From positions 1-36,794 of the forward strand of contig CALEDI010000053.1 in assembly GCA_937949535.1 (NCBI GenBank): DNA of 36,794 nucleotides. Direction: 5' to 3'. The position numbers and the translations under genes are program-made. The notes under the pieces were generated by a model. It saw only the letters and a list, made by a program, of their open reading frames with translations. It had not been told where the DNA came from and did no database searches. This document shows, piece by piece, positions 21,482-28,586 of this stretch. How positions within the stretch are numbered: the first letter of the stretch is position 1; each line of letters begins with the position of its first letter. This DNA is from an uncultured Lewinella sp. Lineage in GTDB: Bacteria > Bacteroidota > Bacteroidia > Chitinophagales > Saprospiraceae.

Positions 21482-23791
21482 ATGAACTTTATTTCCCTCA
21501 AACTTCACCCCATACAAACCCTCCTTGCTTTGCGCTCACATCGTTCCGGTTTAGCCAAAGACAAGGGTGGTCGTACTTTAAGTAAAGGCTTATGGAAGTC
21601 CTTGCTCATTTTACCCTTACTCCTCTTCACCCTCACCCCCTTACTCGCTCAAGAGCACTCCGTTGCGCGCCAGTGGAACGAGGAAATGCTGGAAGCAATC
21701 CGTAACGATTTCGCCCGCCCCGTCGTCCACGCCCGAAACCTGTACCATACTTCCGCCGCGATGTACGATGCTTGGGCCCTGGTAAACAAAAAGGGCTCGC
21801 CCGCACTGATGAGCACCACCCAAAACGGTTATGAACTGCCCATTGAGCACTGGCTGATGGAAGACTACACAGACCTCGAAACGGCCTCCGACGAAGCAGT
21901 AAGCTACGCCGCCTACCGGATGCTCCATCACCGCTACCGCACTTCCCCCGGCGCAGACACCACCATCAAACGCTTCAATGCCTTGATGTTCGACCTCGGC
22001 TACGACACCACCTACATCGCAACCGATTACCTCAACGGACGCCCCGCAGACTTGGGCAACTACATCGCCGAACAAATCATAGCCTTCGGTATGCAAGACG
22101 GCAGCAACGAAGCAGGAGACTACGCCAACCGAACCTACCCCGACCCCGTCAACCGCCCCCTTTCATTTGAAAATGTATTCTCTATCTTTAGCGTCATTGA
22201 TCCCAACCACTGGCAAACACTCCAGTTCTCAGGAACCATCATCGATCAATCCGGCAATGTTCTCGGCAACGCCTTATTGCCCTTCCTCGGCGCTGAGTGG
22301 GGCCAAGTAACCCCCTTCTCCCTAAGCGCCGAAGACCGCACCGATCCTACCCCAGAAAACCCCATCCGAGGCAATAACCCCGTCTACCACGACCCCGGCC
22401 CGCCGCCCGTTTACATCGCTGGCCGCCCAGATACCTTTGATATGTACCGCTGGGGATTCGAAATGGTCCTCAAGTGGGGAAGCCACCTAGACCCAACCGA
22501 TGGCGTGATGTGGGACATCAGCCCCGGCGCACGCGGCAACTTCCAGGGCGACTACCCCACAGACTTTGCCGACTACCCCGAGTTTTACCGAGAGTATGAG
22601 GGCGGCACCTTCGGTGCCGACGGCCACCCCGTAAACCCTGCTACCGGACAGCCCTACCCGCCCAACATCGTACCACGCGGAGACTACACCCGCGTCCTCG
22701 CCGAGTTCTGGGCCGACGGCCCAGCCAGCGAAACCCCGCCCGGCCACTGGTTCTCCATCCTGAACAAGGTGATGGATCACCCCGAATTCGAATACAATTT
22801 CGCCGGAACCGAACCTATGGATACCCTAGAGTACGACGTAAAAGCCTACCTGACCCTTGGCGGAGGCATGCACGACGCGGCCATCACCGCTTGGAGCATC
22901 AAAGGAAAGTACGACTACGCCCGCCCAATCACCGCCATACGCTGGATGGCCAAAAACGGCCAAGCTTCCGAACCAGCAGACCCCCACTACCAGCTCTTCG
23001 GCCTCCGCTACGATAGCGGATATATCGAACGGTACTTCCCAGGGGTAGACGTGCTCGAAAACGGCACATCTCTTGCCCTCACCAAGGCTAAGTCTTGGAT
23101 CGGGCCTCAAGCTATTGAAGACCCCCGAACGGATGTAGCGGGCGTTGGTTGGATCAACCCAACGCTTTGGATGCCCTACCAACGGCCAAACTTCGTAACG
23201 CCCAATTTCGCAGGCTACATCTCCGGCCACTCTACCTACAGCAGTGCCGCCGCTACCATAATGGAGGAGATCACCGGGTCGGCTTACTTCCCCGGTGGCG
23301 TAGGGGAGTTCGTTGCTCAGAAAGACTCCTTCTTGGTCTTTGAGCGTGGCCCAAGTGTAGACGTGGTACTCCAGTGGGCTACCTACCGAGACGCTTCAGA
23401 CCAAACTTCGCTCTCCCGTATTTGGGGCGGCATCCACCCGCCAGCAGACGACATTCCCGGCCGCATCATCGGTATCGACGTTGGCGAAGACGCCTTCGAG
23501 TTGGCTAGAAGCATCTTCGAAGAACCCCTAACTGCCGTCTACAACAGCGAGGTAACCACGCCAGTGAAAACTTACCCCAACCCCGCCCAACGCGGACAGG
23601 AGATCACCCTCGAACTCCCCGCAGACCCGCAGGGGCGCACACTAGTGATTTACGACGTAAACGGCCGAGTAGTCGGTGGCTTAAAAGCCACCAGCCGAAC
23701 CGTACACGTCCCTACAGATGAACTGGCTAAAGGAATGTACTTCGTGAAGTCGACAGACGGGAAGATTGGTAGTGTGTTTCAGGTGTTTTAA
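21482..23791 (+). CDS. T9SS-exported vanadium-dependent haloperoxidase / PAP2-like protein
   Basis: The protein has 769 residues. All three vanadate-binding motifs are visible: KGKYDYARP near 474 (K-x6-RP), ISGHST near 580 (usually PSGH) and SRIWGGIHPPAD near 645 (SR-x5-H-x3-D). These give the Lys, Arg, His, Arg and His that hold vanadate or phosphate, plus the SGH acid-base histidine. The C-terminal 80 residues are a type A T9SS domain (KTYPNPAQRG, LVIYDVNGRVV, GMYFVKS). It should act outside the cell as a halide-oxidising enzyme or acid phosphatase; sequence alone does not separate these. The signal peptide core (LLILPLLLFTLTPLLAQ) is preceded by an unusual n-region of about 40 residues with no internal ATG after the first, so the start is kept although odd. 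Confidence 0.87.
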   Translation: MNFISLKLHPIQTLLALRSHRSGLAKDKGGRTLSKGLWKSLLILPLLLFTLTPLLAQEHSVARQWNEEMLEAIRNDFARPVVHARNLYHTSAAMYDAWALVNKKGSPALMSTTQNGYELPIEHWLMEDYTDLETASDEAVSYAAYRMLHHRYRTSPGADTTIKRFNALMFDLGYDTTYIATDYLNGRPADLGNYIAEQIIAFGMQDGSNEAGDYANRTYPDPVNRPLSFENVFSIFSVIDPNHWQTLQFSGTIIDQSGNVLGNALLPFLGAEWGQVTPFSLSAEDRTDPTPENPIRGNNPVYHDPGPPPVYIAGRPDTFDMYRWGFEMVLKWGSHLDPTDGVMWDISPGARGNFQGDYPTDFADYPEFYREYEGGTFGADGHPVNPATGQPYPPNIVPRGDYTRVLAEFWADGPASETPPGHWFSILNKVMDHPEFEYNFAGTEPMDTLEYDVKAYLTLGGGMHDAAITAWSIKGKYDYARPITAIRWMAKNGQASEPADPHYQLFGLRYDSGYIERYFPGVDVLENGTSLALTKAKSWIGPQAIEDPRTDVAGVGWINPTLWMPYQRPNFVTPNFAGYISGHSTYSSAAATIMEEITGSAYFPGGVGEFVAQKDSFLVFERGPSVDVVLQWATYRDASDQTSLSRIWGGIHPPADDIPGRIIGIDVGEDAFELARSIFEEPLTAVYNSEVTTPVKTYPNPAQRGQEITLELPADPQGRTLVIYDVNGRVVGGLKATSRTVHVPTDELAKGMYFVKSTDGKIGSVFQVF

Positions 23792-24004
23792 GCCTCCTGA
23801 AGCATCTCTAGGAAGGCGGCTGTTCTAGGACAGGACCATTGTTGGTTGTTTTGGTTTAGAAACATAGTTTCTGGGTTAATAGTTTCAGGCTCAATGCTTG
23901 TGGAATTGCTCTTTGTGACACTGGGGTTAAGCAAAGGTTAAACTTAGATTCAGGAAAGGCAGATTAGGCCCGATATGGTAACTTTTCGCCAAACCCTTTT
24001 TACC
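23792..24004. other. Intergenic gap without a recognised gene
   Basis: No plausible ORF is seen here. A small perfect hairpin AGAAAC-ATA-GTTTCT lies at 23858-23872. A -7-like box TAACTTTT begins about 23978, overlapping the upstream ATG at 23975; if real, transcription starts near 23990 and the next gene must start at 24005. Confidence 0.4.
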
Positions 24005-24577
24005 ATGACGACTTCCAACACCTTATTCCTACTCTTCGCCTGTTTGTTGACAGCCATTCCACTCTCCGCGCAAGAGGGAGCGAACGCCCAGCCGACGGAA
24101 GAAATTGGCTTGCGACTTACCAACCTGCAAGACTTCAACTTGATCTACAAAAAGGAGCTGAAAAACGGCAACTTTCGGCGGTTACGATTTGCGGCAGCCA
24201 ACGTTGGCCTGACCGTAGTCCAAAATACCGAGGCGGTTATTCTTAATGCGGGTTTATCGGCCGCAATCGGATGGGAGAAGCGCGTAGCGATAGCGGATAA
24301 GCTGGTGTTTCACCACGGTTGGGAGCCTGGAATCTCGTTGGGCTTTATTGCAACGGAGAACTTCAACCAGCTCACAGTAAGCCCATTTGTCGGCTACGTG
24401 CTTGGCTTCCAGTTGGCGGTGTCTGATCGGTTCATGCTTGGTTTGGAGGTAACCCCCTCCGCACGGGTGACGTACGCAACCCCAAGCGACGGTGTGGCCA
24501 GTGTTTTTCAAGCTAACGTGGGCTTCAATACGTCGGCGGTTGGGTTGACGGCCACTTATCGTTTTACCCGAAATTAG
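24005..24577 (+). CDS. Small secreted protein, probable outer-membrane beta-barrel
   Basis: The protein has 190 residues. A signal peptide ends L-S-A-Q near residue 23. The rest alternates polar and hydrophobic residues in strands of 9-11 (LRFAAANVGLTVV, LNAGLSAAIGWEKR, EPGISLGFIAT, LTVSPFVGYVLGFQLAV, FMLGLEVTPSARVTYA) and ends in an aromatic strand LTATYRF, as outer-membrane barrels do. The size suggests an 8-strand barrel. No family is recognised and function is unknown. The ATG at 24005 gives a normal signal peptide; an upstream in-frame ATG (23975) would add ten residues and overlap the putative -7 box. It is followed 23 bp later by a small cytoplasmic gene on the same strand. Confidence 0.7.
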   Translation: MTTSNTLFLLFACLLTAIPLSAQEGANAQPTEEIGLRLTNLQDFNLIYKKELKNGNFRRLRFAAANVGLTVVQNTEAVILNAGLSAAIGWEKRVAIADKLVFHHGWEPGISLGFIATENFNQLTVSPFVGYVLGFQLAVSDRFMLGLEVTPSARVTYATPSDGVASVFQANVGFNTSAVGLTATYRFTRN

Positions 24578-24600
24578 GATAGACGTGTTATTTTAGCCGA

Positions 24601-24951
24601 ATGGATCCATATAAACCTACAAAAAGCGACTTCAAAGTAATCCGCGAACTGCTTGACATCGCCTTGGAACGAGAGTTCGTGCAGGGCCTAGAACAGGCGG
24701 TAACGACAATCAATGAATGGCGGGCCGAAGGCCCGGAGAGTGCGCGGGAGCACTACCATAAGGTACTCGAGGAACTCCATGACCACCGCAAGGAACTGGC
24801 ACGCACCTATGATGGCTTGAACAATAGGAGAATGGAGTGGAGCATGGTGGCATTGCTCAATAAGGGCGTCCTCACAGCAGCCGACTTCCCGGAAGCTAAA
24901 TCTGAATTGAAAGACTACTTCCTGCGTAGAGTAGAAGATTGGCATTCTTAA
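24601..24951 (+). CDS. Small helical cytoplasmic protein of unknown function
   Basis: The protein has 116 residues, predicted almost wholly helical and strongly charged, with no signal peptide or membrane segment. Visible features are a first helix FKVIRELLDIALEREFVQG, a segment LEELHDHRKELARTYDG with a His-x-His pair, and a C-terminal helix ending FLRRVEDWHS. The pattern is of a small helical bundle. I do not recognise the family. The start lies 23 bp after the barrel gene, so the two may share a transcript that ends at the terminator at 25042. Coding status rests on reading-frame length, good start context and composition like its neighbours. Confidence 0.65.
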   Translation: MDPYKPTKSDFKVIRELLDIALEREFVQGLEQAVTTINEWRAEGPESAREHYHKVLEELHDHRKELARTYDGLNNRRMEWSMVALLNKGVLTAADFPEAKSELKDYFLRRVEDWHS

Positions 24952-25041
24952 GCGATGTCGTTTTCATGGAATGGGAGAGGATAAGGGCGACGGCGCGCAG
25001 GATGCAAAGCCAGTTAACCAACAATGCCTATAACGAGAAAA

Positions 25042-25070
25042 CCCCACTCAACACTGTTGAGCGGGGCTTT
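25042..25070. terminator. Bidirectional intrinsic terminator
   Basis: CCCCACTCAAC (25042-25052) pairs with GTTGAGCGGGG (25056-25066) over 11 bp with one G-T pair and a 3-nt loop. CTTT follows on the plus strand and TTTTC on the minus strand. It can end both the 24601-24951 transcript and the tRNA-Thr transcript. Confidence 0.8.
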
Positions 25071-25079
25071 CTACTTCAG

Positions 25080-25152
25080 AGCCGTCCATCGGACTCGAAC
25101 CGACGACCTATTCATTACGAATGAATTGCTCTACCAACTGAGCTAGGACGGC
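25080..25152 (-). tRNA. tRNA-Thr (anticodon CGT)
   Basis: Read on the minus strand, a 7-bp acceptor stem GCCGTCC/GGACGGC, a D-arm GCTC-AGTTGGTA-GAGC, an anticodon stem ATTCA/TGAAT with loop TTCGTAA, and a T-arm loop TTCGAGT give a full cloverleaf. The anticodon is CGT, reading the Thr codon ACG. The discriminator base is U and CCA is not encoded, so it must be added after transcription. It has a consensus promoter upstream and a terminator downstream. Confidence 0.97.
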
Positions 25153-25167
25153 TTGCTTACGGTGGGG

Positions 25168-25197
25168 CAAAGATAAGTTGCGGCGTTAAATCGGCAA
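25168..25197 (-). promoter_or_regulatory. Consensus promoter of tRNA-Thr
   Basis: On the minus strand TTG (25195-25197), exactly 19 nt, then TATCTTTG (25168-25175): a perfect TTG-N19-TAnnTTTG promoter about 16 nt upstream of the mature tRNA 5' end. It is the best reference for the promoter grammar of this window. Confidence 0.75.
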
Positions 25198-25475
25198 AGA
25201 GGAATTTTGGGCTGGGTTGAGGGCCTCCGGCCCGAACGCTCCCGAGCGGCAGCGAGGAGTAATGAGATGAACACCAACGGACCGGTTAAGATGCCTGAGT
25301 TGCTTACGTTCAACACAAAGGGGTTCTCTCCAAACTCGCCAGGCGAACTTTTTTGTTGTAGAATTAGCGTCGATCTTATCAAGAGACAAACTCTGATCCT
25401 AATAACCAAATCATTCCTTTAAAGCAGTGACAAAAAAGAATGTGCTTCGCAGTACTTCGTGCTCGACTGGCGAGT
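25198..25475. other. Intergenic gap without a recognised gene
   Basis: The gap between the tRNA promoter and purD holds GC-rich self-complementary blocks (GGGCCTCCGGCCC near 25222, GCTCCCGAGC near 25238) and short frames on both strands that lack family character. On the minus strand, downstream of purD, there is a run of six T near 25430 without a clear stem. I see no gene here. Confidence 0.5.
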
Positions 25476-26750
25476 TTAGTACAGGTCAAACCCTATATCC
25501 CCTCTATAATGGCAGCCTTCAAACTGAATTTTCTTGGCGTTTTCGTAGCTCAGGGCTAGTGCGTCTTCGAAGGTATCTCCGTAGCTTGTTACGGCCAAAA
25601 CCCGGCCGCCGTTGGTAAGGACAGCTCCGTCTTTGTTGCGCTTCGTACCTGCATGGAAGACTTTGCTGCCCTCTACATCTTCGACCCCTGTAATTAGCTT
25701 TCCTTTTTCGTAAGCACCGGGGTAGCCCCCGCTCACCAACACGATGGTGGCAGCTTGGCGCTCCTCAATGTCAATTACCGCTTGGTCTAGCTCTTCGTCT
25801 GCCATTTTCAGGCAAAGTTGTAGGAAATCAGAGTTTAAGCGCGCCATTACAGACTGCGTTTCGGGGTCTCCCATTCGGCAGTTGTACTCAATCACGTAGG
25901 GCTCGTTTTCTACGACAATAAGGCCGATGAAGATGAAGCCTTTATAATCTAGGTTTCTTTTCTGGATGCCTTCCAGCGTTGGTTTAATGACGCGCTGCTC
26001 TACTTTTTCCATCATCTCCGCATCCACGAAAGGCGGATGACTGACGGAGCCCATGCCGCCAGTATTGGGGCCGGTATCCCCCACCCCGATGCGTTTGTAG
26101 TCTTTAGCGACGGGCAGTACGCGGTAGCCCTCTCCGTCGGTAACCACAAAGACGGAAAACTCGATACCATCAAGAAAATCTTCTACAACGACCTCACTGC
26201 TTGCATCGCCAAACTTTCCGCCGAGCATAGCCTTTAGCTCGTCTTTGGCCTCTCCGCAGTCGTTCAGGATCACTACGCCCTTGCCCGCCGCTAGCCCGTC
26301 GGCCTTCAATACGATTGGGGGGGTGGCTTGGTCGAGGTAAGCGAGCCCTGCTGCTAGGTTTTCGCCGTTGAAGCGGCGGTAGCCCGCCGTCGGGATGTCA
26401 AACTCGGCCATGAACTCTTTGGCGTAGGCTTTTGAGCCTTCCAACTGCGCGGCCTCGGCGTCGGGGCCTATAAAACGAACGGTTTTTAAATCGGGGTCGG
26501 CCTTAAAAAAGTCCTTGATCCCCCTCACGAGGGGTTCTTCGGGCCCGCAAACAACGAGGCCTACCTTATTGGCCATCACTGCGTCTTTTACCGCAGAGAA
26601 GTTGTTGGGGTCAACTGCTAGGTTGGTTGCGTAATCACTCGTCCCGGCGTTGCCGGGGGCAACGTACAGGTTTTCACAAAGCGGACTTTCGGAAAGGCGC
26701 CAAGCCATGGCGTGTTCGCGGCCGCCGCCGCCTAAGAGTAGAACGTTCAT
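25476..26750 (-). CDS. purD: Phosphoribosylamine--glycine ligase (GARS)
   Basis: The protein has 424 residues, the normal PurD length. The start MNVLLLGGGGREHAMAWRL is the family N-domain motif; VAPGNAGT follows near 32. The ATP-grasp domain shows VLKADGLAAGKGVVI (about 140-154), DTGPNTGGMGS (about 230-240) and the metal-binding YVIEYNCRMGDPETQ (about 285-300). PurD joins glycine to 5-phosphoribosylamine using ATP, the second step of purine synthesis, in the cytosol. It stands alone here with no other pur gene in the window. On the minus strand a TACCTTCG box lies roughly 30 nt upstream of the ATG, a likely -7 element. Confidence 0.97.
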   Translation of the reverse strand: MNVLLLGGGGREHAMAWRLSESPLCENLYVAPGNAGTSDYATNLAVDPNNFSAVKDAVMANKVGLVVCGPEEPLVRGIKDFFKADPDLKTVRFIGPDAEAAQLEGSKAYAKEFMAEFDIPTAGYRRFNGENLAAGLAYLDQATPPIVLKADGLAAGKGVVILNDCGEAKDELKAMLGGKFGDASSEVVVEDFLDGIEFSVFVVTDGEGYRVLPVAKDYKRIGVGDTGPNTGGMGSVSHPPFVDAEMMEKVEQRVIKPTLEGIQKRNLDYKGFIFIGLIVVENEPYVIEYNCRMGDPETQSVMARLNSDFLQLCLKMADEELDQAVIDIEERQAATIVLVSGGYPGAYEKGKLITGVEDVEGSKVFHAGTKRNKDGAVLTNGGRVLAVTSYGDTFEDALALSYENAKKIQFEGCHYRGDIGFDLY

Positions 26751-26847
26751 TGTAGAAATTGATTATTGGCCGCGAAGGTAATGATAGTAGTGTAGTTAAT
26801 GTAGTATTGCAGTATAGGGCAATCTTTGGATGTACGGACGCTTACCA

Positions 26848-27016
26848 CTAGTACAGTGTAATTTAAATTTGTCGACTCTTGTGCTGGTGGATTTTATTGT
26901 CTGGCAAGGCGGTAAAACCGGAGTTTAGCCGTAGCTAAATGAGGATTTCACCAACGCAGCCAGCCGATAAAAGACGCCGCAGAAAAGGCGATGAAATTTA
27001 GATTACACTGTGCTAG
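26848..27016. mobile_element. MITE-like 169-bp palindromic element
   Basis: Terminal inverted repeats of 23 nt (26848-26870 and 26994-27016) match at 21 positions and each ends in CTAG, which may be a 4-bp target duplication. The interior is also self-complementary: TTTTAT-G-CTGGC blocks pair across the element, GGT-AAA-CC pairs with GG-TTT-ACC, and the centre is a perfect hairpin TTTAGC-CGTA-GCTAAA. The whole element can fold into one long cruciform. It has no ORF, so movement would depend on a transposase elsewhere. It lies 13 bp after the DUF2911 gene and about 100 bp upstream of purD. Confidence 0.6.
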
Positions 27017-27029
27017 GCAAAAACTATTA

Positions 27030-28520
27030 TCACCTGAGTATTTCGTCGGTGCCTAAGTAGAGTTGCTGGGTGGTAAGGTACCAGTGCCGTTTAGCGGGGA
27101 GGATCATCCTGTCCACCGCTGCTTCGTCTTCTAACAGGATGTATTCTCCGGTACCTGGGCCGTCGGATTCGTGGTAGAAGGCGTACGCTTTTAGGGCAAA
27201 GGTTTTGGGGTCGAAGTAGAAATTCCAGACGTCTTTGCCTGTATTTGGTGCGTAAGTGACTTTCATTTCCAGCAATTCCTTGCCGTGAAACCAGACCTTA
27301 TAAATTTGAGGATCAACGATGGTACCAACGTCGCGCAACTTCATGGGTAAGCCATAAAGGTAGGTGTAGTAATCGCGCATACCCAACATCCGCTTTGCCG
27401 TGAGCCCGAGGCGTTTTATGGTATTAGAGTCTACTTCGGTGTTGCCGTTTACGCTGTAGCCAAAGGTGTTTCGGAGGTAACGGAGTTGTACCTTTTCTTT
27501 ACCGCGCACCTGCTGCATATCAAACTCATCTGTATGGGGAAACAACGAGAGCCGGGTATGGCGTATGGTTCCGTTGGGTCGGCTTTCTGCAATTTGCAAC
27601 AGGTGGCTTTGCTTCAGCCAATTTCCTTTGGGGTCATGAAAAGCGATGCTGCGGTTCAGGACAGAATCAGCGGGAAGGATGTGTCGTTTCCGCGTCCATT
27701 CTTTGAGGCTCTGCTCGTTCATCCGGATATAATGCTTGTTCCCTGCTTCTTTTGCTAAGGCCAGACTGCGCTTCATCAACCGTTTCGCTTTTACCTCGTT
27801 TCCGCTCAGGTATTCAATTATGGCATGGTAGCGGGTTCTGCCAAATTGTTCTTCATCATTGGCTGCCCAACGATCAATCCATGCTTTTGCTTTTCGGATG
27901 CTGCCATTGTCTAGATAATACCGTGCGATGGCGTAGTACTCCTTTGGGTCTTTAGCGGGGTTGAGTTCGGAGGCGGCCCGGTCGTTTACCTGAAAATCTG
28001 TTGGCAGGTTGATGCGCAATACCAAGCGGTACCACTCCCACTCCATCACCAAGTCTGCTCCCTGAGGGCTTACGTTCATCCAGCGGTACTCTAGGGTTTC
28101 TACACGTTCAGGTAGGCGGTGAGGGCCTGCGGGTACGCGCATCAGGTCGCGTCCTCGTTTATAGCCTCTAGCGCCCCAGTGTTTTATGTCGCGGTTAAGC
28201 ACCCATGTCCATCCGCCGCTATTATCAGGGATGATAAAAACGGCATAAGCGCCTTCGGGGACCAATTCGCCCCCGATCTTGGCGTCGCCGTCGATGGTGA
28301 GTATGGTGTTCTCGTTGGCTCCCGCTCGCCAGATTTCGCGCCAAGGTAGTAACGACCCGAAGATCTTACGCTGGCGTACGTTCGGGCGGTGATAATCGAT
28401 GGACAGCTTGGTGTACCCAGCCTGAACAGTATTATTAGCTGGTGGGCTAGCAGCCGGGGCAACAAATTGCGCCCCGATCAATAGTGGCAACAAGGTTAGT
28501 AGAATGGTTAGTTTATACAT
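27030..28520 (-). CDS. Secreted DUF2911 protein with a helical middle and a DUF6503-like C-terminal domain
   Basis: The protein has 496 residues. A signal peptide ends I-G-A-Q near residue 18. About 30-175 match DUF2911: YTKLSIDYHRPNVRQRKIFGSL, WRAGANENT, a GELVPEGAYAVFIIPD turn and W--NRDIKHWG. About 180-275 are helical and repeat-like (ALKAWIDRWA-type helices, then LSGNEVKAKRLMKRSLALAKEAG). About 285-496 resemble a DUF6503-like domain (SIAFHDPKGNWL..., VWFHGKELLEMKVTYAPNTGKDVWNFYFDP). Both DUFs are periplasmic/envelope domains of unknown function. Joining them in one protein is unusual to my knowledge, but the second assignment is tentative. The gene is 66 bp downstream of ettA on the same strand. 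Confidence 0.75.
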   Translation of the reverse strand: MYKLTILLTLLPLLIGAQFVAPAASPPANNTVQAGYTKLSIDYHRPNVRQRKIFGSLLPWREIWRAGANENTILTIDGDAKIGGELVPEGAYAVFIIPDNSGGWTWVLNRDIKHWGARGYKRGRDLMRVPAGPHRLPERVETLEYRWMNVSPQGADLVMEWEWYRLVLRINLPTDFQVNDRAASELNPAKDPKEYYAIARYYLDNGSIRKAKAWIDRWAANDEEQFGRTRYHAIIEYLSGNEVKAKRLMKRSLALAKEAGNKHYIRMNEQSLKEWTRKRHILPADSVLNRSIAFHDPKGNWLKQSHLLQIAESRPNGTIRHTRLSLFPHTDEFDMQQVRGKEKVQLRYLRNTFGYSVNGNTEVDSNTIKRLGLTAKRMLGMRDYYTYLYGLPMKLRDVGTIVDPQIYKVWFHGKELLEMKVTYAPNTGKDVWNFYFDPKTFALKAYAFYHESDGPGTGEYILLEDEAAVDRMILPAKRHWYLTTQQLYLGTDEILR

Positions 28521-28586
28521 GTCCTATGAACTCTAATGAGTTTTAAATCGGCTCAAAATACCATTTCATAACCTAAATACACATGC

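Noticed and set aside
25207-25422. Short frames on both strands between the tRNA and purD
   Set aside because: They start in GC-rich palindromic sequence, show no family signature, and lack a supporting promoter.
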